A stretch of 64,000 nt of DNA, from contig NZ_QHCS01000001.1 of assembly GCF_003545875.1 (NCBI RefSeq), positions 930,001-994,000 on the forward strand, in the 5' to 3' direction. The DNA comes from Leptospira stimsonii. GTDB lineage: Bacteria > Spirochaetota > Leptospiria > Leptospirales > Leptospiraceae. A model generated the notes under the pieces. The model was not told the DNA's origin, did no database searches, and saw only the letters and a program-made list of their open reading frames with translations. Positions 21,910 to 33,204 of this stretch are shown here, one piece after another (within the stretch, counting starts at the first letter, position 1; each line of letters starts with the position of its first letter). A program made the translations under genes and the position numbers.

Positions 21910-23598
21910 TTGAATAATCCAACCGTAAATCCAGGACTTGCCCCCTTTGATATTTCCGATTATAAAGGAAATCGAGGAAAGAATTTTTACGAAGAAGATC
22001 GAGTATTGCAGACTCTTGTGGAAAAGTATTCCCAGGGTTATGACTCCACTCATAAGAAGGCTATGCAGGATCACCTTTTGGGTTACGGGGCTCTTGTGGG
22101 AGGAATCTTAGACGAACTAACGGAAGCCTCTCATAAGGAAGGCAAATACGGAGAAGTCGTAAAATACGATCGAACAGGAAATCGTATCGATCAGATCGTT
22201 TATTCAAACGAACAAAAGCAATCTAGAAAAATTTCGTATGATTATGGAATCGTAAACTTAAACTATCATTCTTCTTGGAAACATCCTTTCACCGATCTTC
22301 ATCGTTATGCGCTTGCCTATCTCGCGAATCAAAACGGAGAAGGTGGAGTTACTTGTCCACTTGCGATGACCGAAGGTATGATTAAAGTTTTAGAAGCGTT
22401 GGGAACTCCCGAACAAAAAGCTAAGTATTTGCCTTTGGTTGCAGGTGAAGGAAGCGATTCCCACTTTATGGCCGGTCAATATGTGACGGAACGGGTCGGT
22501 GGTTCGAACGTGAGTGCGAATCGAACCATCGCAAGAAAACAAGAGAATGGGAAGTGGATTCTCACTGGAGAAAAATGGTTCTGCTCCAATCCGGGAGATC
22601 TTTGGGTCACCACCGCGAGAGTGGAAGATACGAACACGATCGGCCTTTTTCTCGTTCCAAGAATTAAAGACGACGGAACGTTAAACGGACATCATATTCT
22701 TCGTAAAAAAGATATTATCGGATCCAGAGGAAAACTCACCGTTGAAATTATTTACGACGGAGTTGAGGCGGAGGCTCTTGGAAGACCAGCACACGGAATC
22801 GCCAATCTAATCAAATATGTGATCGGAATTTCTAGACTTCATGTTTCACTTGCTGCTTCCGGAATTTCAAGAAGGGCTTGGATGGAAGCGTACGAATATG
22901 CGAAGTTTAGATCCGCTTACGGAAGTAAAATTTTGGAATTCCCTTCCCTTCTAAAACAACTCAGCGACCAGAGATTAAAACACACCGCTATGTTGACTTC
23001 TGTTTTCAGACACTATCATACTCCTGAAAATTTGAAATTGGCGGGAGAAGTTTTGGCCCCTCTTTTGAAATATAAATGTTCTTCTATATCTACCGAGATC
23101 ACTTACAATTCTATCTTAGTCTTGGGAGGAAATGGAATTGTGGGAGATTTTTCTGCGCTTCCGAGACTCCATAATGATTCCATCATAAACGAAACTTGGG
23201 AAGGAACCCATTTATTGTTAAGCGAACATGTATTGAGGGGTTTTAAGAGGGAGAAAGTCACAAACGCTTTCTTTAAATATGTGGAAGAGTTGACCGATAC
23301 GGCGACTGAAGCCTCCGAAACGATTCGCAAAAAGACGGATCTTTTGAAAGGGATTCTCGAAAAATCCAGTCCGGAAGAGTTAGATCTCAACCGAATTTAT
23401 ATTTCTGACTTAGCTTTCGAGATTTTTTCCTTGGCTTCCCTCTCCGATGTTTCCGGAAAAAAAGCCCCGAACTCACAGAAGGACCTCTCTTTCTTTCGAG
23501 ACGGATATTTGGATTTAGTAAATTCTTCTCAGGATTTTGCAAAAAAGGGGAGTTTTTCGGGAAGTCCTGAAAAACTAAAATCAGTGATTCACTACTGA
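21910..23598 (+). CDS. acyl-CoA dehydrogenase family protein
   Basis: A 562-residue FAD-dependent enzyme from a TTG start with a GAGGAGAG site six bases upstream. The N-terminal helical domain leads into the FAD-binding beta-barrel (CPLAMTEGMIKVLEALG, FMAGQYVTERVGGSNVS, GEKWFCSNPG). The C-terminal helical domain includes ISRLHVSLAASGISRRAW, VLGGNGIVGDFSALPRLHND and NETWEGTHLLL, whose Glu is in the catalytic-base position of many acyl-CoA dehydrogenases. The extended length and the TWEGTH context resemble the AidB-type subgroup more than beta-oxidation enzymes. The substrate is unknown. A tandem repeat array follows the gene. Confidence 0.9.
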   Translation: MNNPTVNPGLAPFDISDYKGNRGKNFYEEDRVLQTLVEKYSQGYDSTHKKAMQDHLLGYGALVGGILDELTEASHKEGKYGEVVKYDRTGNRIDQIVYSNEQKQSRKISYDYGIVNLNYHSSWKHPFTDLHRYALAYLANQNGEGGVTCPLAMTEGMIKVLEALGTPEQKAKYLPLVAGEGSDSHFMAGQYVTERVGGSNVSANRTIARKQENGKWILTGEKWFCSNPGDLWVTTARVEDTNTIGLFLVPRIKDDGTLNGHHILRKKDIIGSRGKLTVEIIYDGVEAEALGRPAHGIANLIKYVIGISRLHVSLAASGISRRAWMEAYEYAKFRSAYGSKILEFPSLLKQLSDQRLKHTAMLTSVFRHYHTPENLKLAGEVLAPLLKYKCSSISTEITYNSILVLGGNGIVGDFSALPRLHNDSIINETWEGTHLLLSEHVLRGFKREKVTNAFFKYVEELTDTATEASETIRKKTDLLKGILEKSSPEELDLNRIYISDLAFEIFSLASLSDVSGKKAPNSQKDLSFFRDGYLDLVNSSQDFAKKGSFSGSPEKLKSVIHY

Positions 23599-23647
23599 AA
23601 TTTATCTTGGAAATCTCGTAGGCTTTTTTGTGGAAACGTCTACGATT

Positions 23648-24079
23648 TGAGAATGATTCCTCCGCCTGAAGCGGAAATGTGTGGAGTTCCCGCAAAAATT
23701 CAGTTTCAAAACAGAAGCCCCCTTCCCATCGATGGACCGGTCGATCCGGTTTCCTTTGTCGGACAAAAAAATTCCGGAGGAAGTGAAGCCTACAGTTTCA
23801 GCGGGATCGACGTCATCGTCTAAGAATGATTCCTGCGTTTGAAGCGGAAATGTGTGGAGTTCCCGCAAAAATTCAGTTTCAAAACAGAAGCCCGTTTGTC
23901 ATCGATGGACCTGGTCGATCCGGTTTCCTTTGTCGGACAAAAAAATTCCGGAGGAAGTGAAGCCGACAGTTTCAGCGGGATCGACGTCATCGTCTAAGGA
24001 AGATTCCTCCGCTTGAAGCGGAAATGTGTGGAGTTCCCGCAAAAATTCAGTTTCAAAACAGAAGCCCGTTTGTCATCGA
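23648..24079. repeat. tandem direct repeat, units of 173 and 174 bp plus a partial third
   Basis: Unit 1 spans 23648-23820, unit 2 23821-23994 (one extra T near 23911) and a truncated third unit 23995-24079. The copies differ at only a few positions. Each holds one inverted GCGGGAACTCC motif (23683-23693, 23856-23866, 24030-24040), and the two full units share CCGGAGGAAGTGAAGCC. Frames through the array on the minus strand are not credible proteins. The third unit ends 13 bases before the stop of the EAL gene, so the array may have grown by duplication in the spacer between two convergent genes. Confidence 0.92.
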
Positions 24080-24092
24080 ATACTTTAACGAT

Positions 24093-25769
24093 TCAAACGG
24101 AAAAGATCTTCTCGTTCAGAACCAGTTCTTCCGCTTGTAGGATCTCCAACGGATAAGAATAAAAATAACCCTGACCGAAATCGCAATTGAGTTCCTGCAA
24201 AAGATTGTGTTGCATTTCGTTTTCTACACCTTCCACGATGATCGACTTTCCCATCGCCTGAATCAGATTTACCAAAGAAGTAATGATCGTTCTTGTGGAG
24301 GTCTGAAAAAAATTAAAAAGAAAAATCTTATCGAGTTTGATGTAATCTATCGGAAGATGAATCAATCTTCCCAAAGAAGAATATCCCTTACCGAAATCAT
24401 CGAGCGCGAATTTAAAACCGAAATCCCTCAACGAATTCACGACTTTCCCGATTTGAGCGTCGGAAGAATCGAATGAATTTTCTATAATTTCAAGAATGAT
24501 ACGATCCGGCTGAATCTTATAAAAAGCGCTCGCCTCTTTCAGAAGAGGAACTATATTCTTATCACCTAACTGTTTCGGTGAAATGTTAAGCGACAGAGAA
24601 ATATTTTTGGATTCTAAAATCGAATTTTCATAATAGCGAAAGGTTTCCCAAATCATCCATTCTCCGATCGTCTTTATAAAACTCGAATTCTCAGCGATTG
24701 CGATAAAACTTCCGGGAAGGAGTTTTCCTCTTTTTGGATGATTCCAACGTACGAGAGTCTCCATCGAAAAAATTCTATTTTCCCGCATATCTACGATCGG
24801 TTGAAAATGAATTTCCAATTCCTTTCGGTTTAACACCTTTCGAAGGTCGATTTCGATTTTCGCTTTTTCGGATGTTGCTGAAATCGCGTTTTGATCAAAA
24901 TAATAGTGAGAGTTCGGGCCGATCAAAAAAGAACGATGTAATGATTCTTTTAGGATACGAATCGCGTTCAAATCAGCGCCCGCGGACGTTTCAAAACGTG
25001 AGTAACCAATATTTACGTTGAGATGGAATTCCCTTTCTTCATACGAAAAGGGAAAATTAAAAAGAAGAATCAAACAATCACAGAACCACTCGGATTTCGA
25101 TTCGGAATCGATCTGCGCCGAGGAAATCAGAAAACAATCGCCTTCGAACTTAAAAATCAAATCATTCGGGTGGAGATATTTTTTGAGTCTATCCGCGACT
25201 TTCCTCGAAATGATGTCAAAGTAAGAATTTTCCTCTTTGGAAGCAACCGAGTCAGGGTTTGAAAAAGATAAGAAGAATACGAAGTGTTTGTCGGCCTCCG
25301 AAAAGTTCTGAGAAACGAGTTCTTGGAAATGTTTTAGGAAGAATTTTTTGTTAGGAAGATTCGTGATTTTGTCAAAGTAACTCCTTTCGAATTCCTTTTT
25401 CGGTGCACCCGAGTTTGCCGGACGAAAACGAATCATATAAGAATGATCCAAGTCATAAATCGTCCACTGGAGTTCTAAATTCGCTTCGTTCAAGAAGAAC
25501 GAATCATCGATGTCGTTCTCCAGTAAAATAGAAGTCATTCCGAAATCCTTTTCCCATGTTTTCTTGCTCCTGAGAACGGGAATTAATTTTTCGAAGAAAA
25601 TTCTAAAATGAGGAGAGGTCAGAAATTTTTGAAACTTAGAATTGGAGTAGATCGCTTTCCATTGTCGATCCAACACTACAATGGCTTCGATTGATTGATC
25701 GGAAAAATACAATAAAGACTTTTGTAAAGACGGAGATAGATTCTCCATTTGCATGTCCATGCTTAGCAT
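24093..25769 (-). CDS. GGDEF (degenerate)-EAL cyclic-di-GMP phosphodiesterase
   Basis: A 558-residue cytoplasmic protein. An N-terminal PAS-like domain (about 20-130) precedes a GGDEF domain whose signature is degenerate (KFEGDCFLIS instead of GGDEF), so it should not make c-di-GMP. The C-terminal EAL domain (about 300-550) looks active: the motif reads METLVRW, followed by LNISPKQLGD, EIIENSFDSS, DDFGKGYSSLGRL, IDYIKLDKIF and VEGVENEMQ, which carry the metal and catalytic residues. The protein is therefore likely to hydrolyse c-di-GMP under PAS control. Several Met codons (1, 4, 6, 8) compete as start; none has a clear ribosome site. Confidence 0.92.
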   Translation of the reverse strand: MLSMDMQMENLSPSLQKSLLYFSDQSIEAIVVLDRQWKAIYSNSKFQKFLTSPHFRIFFEKLIPVLRSKKTWEKDFGMTSILLENDIDDSFFLNEANLELQWTIYDLDHSYMIRFRPANSGAPKKEFERSYFDKITNLPNKKFFLKHFQELVSQNFSEADKHFVFFLSFSNPDSVASKEENSYFDIISRKVADRLKKYLHPNDLIFKFEGDCFLISSAQIDSESKSEWFCDCLILLFNFPFSYEEREFHLNVNIGYSRFETSAGADLNAIRILKESLHRSFLIGPNSHYYFDQNAISATSEKAKIEIDLRKVLNRKELEIHFQPIVDMRENRIFSMETLVRWNHPKRGKLLPGSFIAIAENSSFIKTIGEWMIWETFRYYENSILESKNISLSLNISPKQLGDKNIVPLLKEASAFYKIQPDRIILEIIENSFDSSDAQIGKVVNSLRDFGFKFALDDFGKGYSSLGRLIHLPIDYIKLDKIFLFNFFQTSTRTIITSLVNLIQAMGKSIIVEGVENEMQHNLLQELNCDFGQGYFYSYPLEILQAEELVLNEKIFSV

Positions 25770-26118
25770 TTTATCGTTAAAATACTATAATGAAATACGT
25801 ACTATAAATCAAAATATTCGCTATTATAAGTTTACATTTCTGAAAAGAGGCAATTTCCAGAATCAAATGGAAAATCGATTTTATTTTAGAATCTTCGAGT
25901 GAAATTATTTTCTTATAAATAAAAAAAATCTTTCCTAAGAAAGCTTTTTAAGATCCTATCTCCAATCCGTCGAAAATCCGTTTTCTCACCTTTGAGATCT
26001 GAGGTTGATTCTTTCGCGTTCAAATTGAAAAATTCTTTCCCTGACTTCGACTCGGAGCTGTTCTTGAACATCTTCGATGAACGTTCGGCTCTGATTCGAA
26101 TCTTTCTTTGAAACAAGG
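25770..26118. other. AT-rich divergent intergenic region
   Basis: About 350 bases between the EAL gene (minus) and the hemerythrin-like gene (plus). A minus-strand frame at 25913-26116 (67 residues, very basic) has no motif and no upstream ribosome site, so it is not called. Promoters for both genes are expected here, but no box can be placed reliably. Confidence 0.35.
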
Positions 26119-26547
26119 ATGGTGCAAAGATTGGACATCGAATTCTATAAAAATCAGCACATTGAAATACTCAATCGGTTGAATGAAATTGAAAGCCGAT
26201 TGGAGTCTGAAATTTCAGAATGTATAGAAATCCTTTCCCACGAACTCGCCGGTTTGTCTGCCAGATTGAATCTTCATAGAAACATGGAGGAGAATCTTGT
26301 TTTTCCGAGGGTAAAAGATTTGCTTTCGAATGCGGAACGTTCTTTCCATGAAGAATCTCTTAGGAAGGCGACAAACCTAAAGATAGCAATGAAAGAATAC
26401 AATAGTAGATGGTCCCTCCCTTCCGCGATTCTTCAAAGAGAATCGGAGTTTCGTAAGGAAACGAGATGGCTTATCCTTTCGATTCGAAGGCTCGTAAAAA
26501 AAGAGGAAACCGAAATCGATTCCGTTTTGGAAAAAGAATCGAATTGA
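26119..26547 (+). CDS. hemerythrin-like (HHE) helical protein
   Basis: A 142-residue all-helical protein. His14 in YKNQHIEILNRL, the motif LNLHRNMEENLVFPRV (about 50-65) and FHEESLRKA (about 77-85) are spaced as in hemerythrin/HHE four-helix bundles. These bind a non-haem di-iron centre and sense or store oxygen or nitric oxide. The last expected histidine seems replaced by Glu-rich KKEETEIDSVLE, so iron binding may be altered. It ends two bases from the stop of the convergent ferredoxin-MBL gene. Confidence 0.65.
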   Translation: MVQRLDIEFYKNQHIEILNRLNEIESRLESEISECIEILSHELAGLSARLNLHRNMEENLVFPRVKDLLSNAERSFHEESLRKATNLKIAMKEYNSRWSLPSAILQRESEFRKETRWLILSIRRLVKKEETEIDSVLEKESN

Positions 26548-26549
26548 TT

Positions 26550-27416
26550 CTATCGTTTTCCCATCCATTCGATAAAATCCGACAAAAGCATTTGCATTTC
26601 CTTCGGATTCTTTTGCAAAGGATATCCGTGCCCGGGTAGAATTCGTTCAAAGGTAACGTTCCTCAATCTTTCCATCGATTTTTTTTGTTCGGGCCAGGAA
26701 TACCAGCAGACGTTTCGAAATGCGATCAATTGATTCTTCTCCGGATCGTAAGCGAGATGATCTCCCGTAAAAAGAAATTCTTCCCGATACAATAATACGG
26801 CGTGGCCCTTGGTATGTCCCGGTGTGGGAATGATTTTTATATCTTCCTCGATTTCGAAGATTTCGTTTCCCCGAAGTATGATTTCCGCCGAGGGAACCGC
26901 ACGTAGATCCCCCTCATGGATGATTCTTTCGCAATTGAATTCTTCCCTGAATTTTTCGTGATCGGCGACGTCGTCTTGATGGGTTAAGAAATGATATCGA
27001 ATCCCTCCGAGTTTTTTTATCTTCTTCGCGAGCGAAGGCACGAATCGCGGAGAATCGATCAGGACATTTCCGTTTTCTCTCAGAATCAAATAGGAAAAAG
27101 CCCCGTACGAATCTTTGGAATGATATCCGCAGTAATACACGTTTCCTTCGATCTTGCTCGGAAAGCTTTCTTTTGCTTCCCCGAGATCCATTCTGTCCTC
27201 GGTTCCGATGGACGTAGTAGGACAGGCGATCAGCGCACGGAGGGCTGAAATTGTTTCGGAATCGTTCTCCGGTTGTTTCCAAACGAACGAAGCTCCGTTT
27301 TTTTCGGAAAAAGTTGCAGGCGCAAGGATTCTACAGGTTTCGCAGTCGATGCAGGAAGAATCCACGTAGAAGTTTCCTTCTTGATTCTCCTTTCTCTTCT
27401 TCGTTCGGTTCGCCAT
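26550..27416 (-). CDS. MBL-fold hydrolase with N-terminal single-cluster ferredoxin domain
   Basis: The start is set at ATG 27414-27416 (MANRTKKRKENQ), giving 288 residues; the open frame runs to 27599, but the extra 61 residues look non-coding. An N-terminal ferredoxin-like domain has CIDCETC and, later, ACPTTSIG, four cysteines that could hold one Fe-S cluster. The rest is a metallo-beta-lactamase fold: LTHQDDVADH (with Asp where many members have the second His), IPTPGHTKG and FTGDHLAYD, then LPGHGYP. Such fusions are found as uncharacterised hydrolases in several phyla; an Fe-S-linked redox or thioester substrate is possible. Confidence 0.85.
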   Translation of the reverse strand: MANRTKKRKENQEGNFYVDSSCIDCETCRILAPATFSEKNGASFVWKQPENDSETISALRALIACPTTSIGTEDRMDLGEAKESFPSKIEGNVYYCGYHSKDSYGAFSYLILRENGNVLIDSPRFVPSLAKKIKKLGGIRYHFLTHQDDVADHEKFREEFNCERIIHEGDLRAVPSAEIILRGNEIFEIEEDIKIIPTPGHTKGHAVLLYREEFLFTGDHLAYDPEKNQLIAFRNVCWYSWPEQKKSMERLRNVTFERILPGHGYPLQKNPKEMQMLLSDFIEWMGKR

Positions 27417-27652
27417 GTTCTTTAGACCCTTTCTTCGATACCGAGGAAGACTTCTTACTTTGGTCCTAGCACGTAAGAAATCCACTCCTCCTGGATTTTT
27501 ACGATTCGAATACGACTCCGGCCGACCTTGGTTCTTGTAACCAAAATGAAATATTCCCCTCATCTGATTGTAATGTAAATGAAATATAAAATAGGCCACG
27601 GTTACAAAGAATACGAACGGAGAACGGATGGATTACATTCCGGTATCTTAGG

Positions 27653-29373
<1,721 letters not shown>

Positions 29374-29380
<7 letters not shown>

Positions 29381-30078
29381 TCGGAATTCGAATTCGTTAC
29401 TAACAGCGATTGATCGAAGAGTTTTAGAATCGAGTTGATCTCCACATCGCCGCTCTTAGAACAAAAAAAAGAATACGCCTGATTGATTGTAAAACCGTCG
29501 ATCAGGTATCGAAACATTACGTAGATTTCTTCCGTTTCGAAATTCGGATTCAGAAGATTTAACTTCTGCGCGAGTTTGATACTTCTTCTATGATAGCGTT
29601 GATAGAGTCGGTTGTAGTAGTCGGTTTTTTTCTGAAGTTTTTCCTTCGTGAGAATTTCGTTCGTTAGGAATTGATAACAGACACGGTTGAGTTCTTTCTT
29701 GGATTGTATATCGAGAAGAATCGGTTTTAAATACTGATCTCGAATTGCGATCGAACTCTTACAGCGTTGAAAAAGAGACTGTGTGATCTCTAGATCCTTT
29801 CTCGCGGCGTAATCGATCAAAATATAGATGAGATCGTCCTTACTGTCGAAGTGTTCGTAAAAAGTTCCTTTTGCAAATCCGGCATGCGCGGTGATGTCCT
29901 CCACTCTTGCTTCGTGAAATCCCTTGCTTCCAAAAACGGAAAGAGTCGCCTCTAAAAGTTTCTCCTTGGTCTCAAAAGATTTTTTGGATTCTTTTTTGGA
30001 AGGATGAGAAGAAGAAAACCCGAGAAACGTTTTTTTTCTCGGGCGAATTTTAGATTCTTCTTGGGAGGGAAGTTTCAA
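29374..30078 (-). CDS. TetR-family transcriptional regulator
   Basis: A 234-residue protein. A basic N-terminal leader of about 35 residues precedes the TetR helix-turn-helix (KEKLLEATLSVFGSKGFHEARVEDITAHAGFAKGTFYEHF). The C-terminal ligand domain is helical and unassigned. It lies four bases after the RND transporter gene on the same strand, so it is the second cistron of that operon. A 14-base dyad just before the RND start (33205-33218) fits a TetR-type operator, so the protein probably represses its own operon and is relieved by an exported compound. This is inference from layout. Confidence 0.92.
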
Positions 30079-30082
30079 AGTT

Positions 30083-33000
30083 TTACTTCTTCTTCGTGTT
30101 TTTATTTGAGAACTTGGAACCGAGTTCGTGAAAGACAGAAAGTGTCACAGGAACATAGAGAAGACTTCCTAACGTTCCAAATCCTAATCCCCAACCCAAG
30201 GCCAAGGTCATAGGAATCAAAACCGGATCGGAACCGCCAAGGCTATACGCGGTAGGCAGAAGACCAGCGACGGTCGTTAAAGTAGTAAGAAGAATCGGTC
30301 TGAATCTTCTTTGACTCGCTTCAATCAAAATTTCATCCATGCTTGCTTTGGAACCTTTCTTGATCGAGTCGATACAATCGACAAGAACGATGGAAGCGTT
30401 CACAAGAACGCCCGCCAAGCCGATGATTCCTATCATCGCAAGGAAGCTGATCGATTTTCCGGAAAGAGGAAATCCGATTACGATCCCAATGATTCCCAAA
30501 GGAATCGTGCTTAAGATCAGAATCGGCTTCCAAAAACTTCGAATCGTCAACGCAAGAATTCCGAAGATCCCGAAGATCGCGATGATCCCCGCTTTCCCGA
30601 GGGAGGCCATCGATCTCTGCGTATCCTTTTCTTCTCCTCCGAAAGAGATGGAAATACCGGGATATTGTCTTTCGATCAGAGGTTTAAATTCGTCTGCGAC
30701 CTTTTGATTCGCGTCGTGGGCCGTGATTTCGTCTAACTTAACGTCTCCGTTGACGGTGATTGCTCGTTCGAAGTCCTTGTGCGCAAGAAGCTCCGGAGAT
30801 TCGATCAGATCCATTCTGGAAATTTTTGCGAGATGAGTGATGTTTCCGGCCTTGTTCCGAAGCGGAATCGATTTGATTTCGTTCGGATTTTTGCGGAAGT
30901 CGCGGTCATAGACGACTCTCAGATAAATTTTGGTTCTTCCCTTCCGGATCGAACCGGCGCGTTCTCCATCGTAAGCGGCACGTAACGCGTTGGCCGCGGA
31001 AAGAGTGGAAACACCTGTGAAACTTTCGAGTCCTTCGTCCAATTGAATATACATCTGCTTACGACCGAAGCGATAATCGTCTCGAACCGAAAACACTCCT
31101 GGAATGGATTTTAAGAATGTCTGAAGTTCGTTGGAAATCTTCTTTAGAGTTTCGTAATCTCTTCCTTGAATCGAGATCGTAATCGGAGCTCCGATCGGAG
31201 GTGCGTTTCCGAATTCTTCCAAAAAAAGATCACTGATGCCGGGAGTTTTGCGAAGTTCGGGTTCGATGGAACGAAGAATTTCGGATGCCTTCCGTTCCCG
31301 TTTCACTTCCGGAGTGAGATAAATAAGAATCACTGCTAAGTTCTCGCCGAATCGAGAAAGAGGATCGTCCGGATCCGTCTGTTGAACTCCGATCTTTGTA
31401 GAGTAACTTACCAATTCTTCTTTTGGGATCTTTTGGACGATCGCTTCCATATACTTCATCTTTTCGCGAGTTTGAAAAATTCTGGAAGTCGGCGGGAACT
31501 CCGCCTTGATCATGATGATCTCGATGTCTTCTTTCGGGAAAAGAATGAAATCCATCTGAGACATCGCTCCACAGGAGCCGAATACGAGAAGAATGATAAA
31601 AGCGAAGGAAGCTTTTTTATGTTTGATGTTAAACGAAACGAGTCTGGAGAAAGAAGTTTCCAGAGACTCGAAATAAGAATCCATTTTTTGTCTAAACTTA
31701 CTCTTGATTTTCAGTTGTTCAGGCGTCTTTGCAAATGCGGCGATTCTTGCTGGTAAGAATAAGAAGGATTCGATCAGGCTTGCAGTCAGAGCAACGATCA
31801 CAACGAGAGGAATTTCCCAGATGAATTTTCCCATGATTCCAGTCATAAAAAGCATTGGAAGAAACGCGGTCACGGTCGTGAGATAGGATCCGAAAATAGG
31901 AACGATCATCTCAACGGTTCCTCGGAGAGACGCCGTATGGGAATCATTCTTTTGATCTAAGTATGTGTAAATATTTTCGGAGATGACGATCGAGTTGTCC
32001 ACGAGCATTCCAAGAGAGATGATCAATCCCATCATCGAGATCATGTTAAACGAAACGTCAAAAAACGGAAGGACCGCAAACGTCATAAGCATCGAAAGCG
32101 GAAGAGACAGGGAAGTTAAGGTCGCCGTTCTAAAATCTAAGAAAAGAAAAAGAATCCCGAATACGATGATAAACCCTATCAAAGCATTGGATGAAACTAC
32201 GTTGAGACGGTTTTTCGTTCTTTTCGCTTCGTCGTTTAATACGAATGTCTTCATTCCGGAAGGAAAGGAAGTGGAAAGGGTATTTAATCTTTTGTGAACC
32301 GTTTCTGCTACTTCGATCGCATCGGCCCTTTCCTTTTTGATCACGGAAAGAACGAGTCCTTGTCTTCCGTTTGCGATCGCCAAGAATCGTGGATATTCGA
32401 ACGTATCCTCCACTCTCGCGAGATCTCCCAGTTTTACGGTGGAAAAGATTTCATTTGTTCGAGTGGGAATTTTCCCAATTTCGGAAGGTTCCTTGAATTC
32501 TCCATCGATTCTTAGGTCGAATGAATTTTCGGAGTCCACGGATCCGGCAGGAAGGTTGATATTTCTGTTCCGAATTGTCCCAACAATATCAGATAAATCT
32601 AATGAATATTGTTTTAGTTTATTTGCATTTACTAATATTTGCCATTCTCGATCCCTCTTTCCGAAAACGTCTACTCTCGCGACCCCCGGGATCTTTTCCA
32701 GTTCGAGTTCGATAAATTCCGCAGTCGTATGGAGTTCGATTTCGTCTTTTCCTCCGGAAATCGAAAACTCAATGATTGGAAAAGAACCTGATTTTCTTTC
32801 GGTCATCTTCGGTTTTTCCGTTACTTGCGGTGGGAACTCCGACATGGCATTGTCCACGGCGCGTCGGATCTCGTTGAGAACTTTCTCCGGGTCTTTTTCT
32901 TCCAGACTGACTCGGACGTCGATATCCGAGACGGAGTTTCTGGAAAAAGAGCGGATCTCATCGATTCCGTCGATTTCCTTGAGGCGCTGTTCGATTGGAT

Positions 33001-33196
33001 AGGTAACTCGGAGCTCGACATCCGCCGGAGAGGCGCCCGGGAACTTGGTAGAAATGACCATCTGTTTCAAATCTACGTTTGGGAATGCATCTCGGCGAAG
33101 CCCTAAAAGGGAAATAAGACCTGAAAGAAGAATGAAGACCATTCCGAGATACATAAAGAGGCGATTTTTGATGAAAGATTCGATAATTGATTTCAT
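30083..33196 (-). CDS. RND-family efflux transporter permease
   Basis: A 1037-residue inner-membrane exporter of the AcrB/MdtB/CusA superfamily. It shows the usual two-fold layout: a membrane helix near residue 15, a large periplasmic porter loop, a bundle around 330-480, a second helix near 535, another periplasmic loop, and a final bundle at 880-1020. The relay motif reads GMLVDNSIVISENIY, with one Asp where AcrB has two, which is common in other RND groups. No membrane-fusion partner or TolC-like channel lies nearby, so it must recruit one from elsewhere or work alone. The gene carries one in-frame copy of the GCGGGAACTCC motif (31492-31502). Confidence 0.95.
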   Translation of the reverse strand: MKSIIESFIKNRLFMYLGMVFILLSGLISLLGLRRDAFPNVDLKQMVISTKFPGASPADVELRVTYPIEQRLKEIDGIDEIRSFSRNSVSDIDVRVSLEEKDPEKVLNEIRRAVDNAMSEFPPQVTEKPKMTERKSGSFPIIEFSISGGKDEIELHTTAEFIELELEKIPGVARVDVFGKRDREWQILVNANKLKQYSLDLSDIVGTIRNRNINLPAGSVDSENSFDLRIDGEFKEPSEIGKIPTRTNEIFSTVKLGDLARVEDTFEYPRFLAIANGRQGLVLSVIKKERADAIEVAETVHKRLNTLSTSFPSGMKTFVLNDEAKRTKNRLNVVSSNALIGFIIVFGILFLFLDFRTATLTSLSLPLSMLMTFAVLPFFDVSFNMISMMGLIISLGMLVDNSIVISENIYTYLDQKNDSHTASLRGTVEMIVPIFGSYLTTVTAFLPMLFMTGIMGKFIWEIPLVVIVALTASLIESFLFLPARIAAFAKTPEQLKIKSKFRQKMDSYFESLETSFSRLVSFNIKHKKASFAFIILLVFGSCGAMSQMDFILFPKEDIEIIMIKAEFPPTSRIFQTREKMKYMEAIVQKIPKEELVSYSTKIGVQQTDPDDPLSRFGENLAVILIYLTPEVKRERKASEILRSIEPELRKTPGISDLFLEEFGNAPPIGAPITISIQGRDYETLKKISNELQTFLKSIPGVFSVRDDYRFGRKQMYIQLDEGLESFTGVSTLSAANALRAAYDGERAGSIRKGRTKIYLRVVYDRDFRKNPNEIKSIPLRNKAGNITHLAKISRMDLIESPELLAHKDFERAITVNGDVKLDEITAHDANQKVADEFKPLIERQYPGISISFGGEEKDTQRSMASLGKAGIIAIFGIFGILALTIRSFWKPILILSTIPLGIIGIVIGFPLSGKSISFLAMIGIIGLAGVLVNASIVLVDCIDSIKKGSKASMDEILIEASQRRFRPILLTTLTTVAGLLPTAYSLGGSDPVLIPMTLALGWGLGFGTLGSLLYVPVTLSVFHELGSKFSNKNTKKK
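31492..31502 (+). repeat. GCGGGAACTCC motif inside the RND gene
   Basis: Exact 11-base copy within coding DNA. On the coding strand it reads as part of Ala-Glu-Phe-Pro-Pro. It could be coincidence given ordinary codons, unlike the intergenic copies. Confidence 0.5.
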
Positions 33197-33204
33197 ATAT
33201 TCTG

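Noticed and set aside
23387..23868. Two minus-strand open frames starting MRELHTFPLQ in the tandem repeats
   Set aside because: The shared start is the translated repeat motif; the frames differ afterwards and lack any domain or ribosome site.
23648..24079. CRISPR array
   Set aside because: Units are 173-174 bp direct copies without spacers, and no cas gene is in the window.
27417..27599. Extension of the ferredoxin-MBL protein to 27599
   Set aside because: The extra 61 residues are basic and low in structure, and would occupy the promoter region shared with the divergent porin gene.
32834..32845. GGTGGGAACTCC near-copy of the motif in the RND gene
   Set aside because: Only part of the motif, within ordinary coding DNA; counted as chance.
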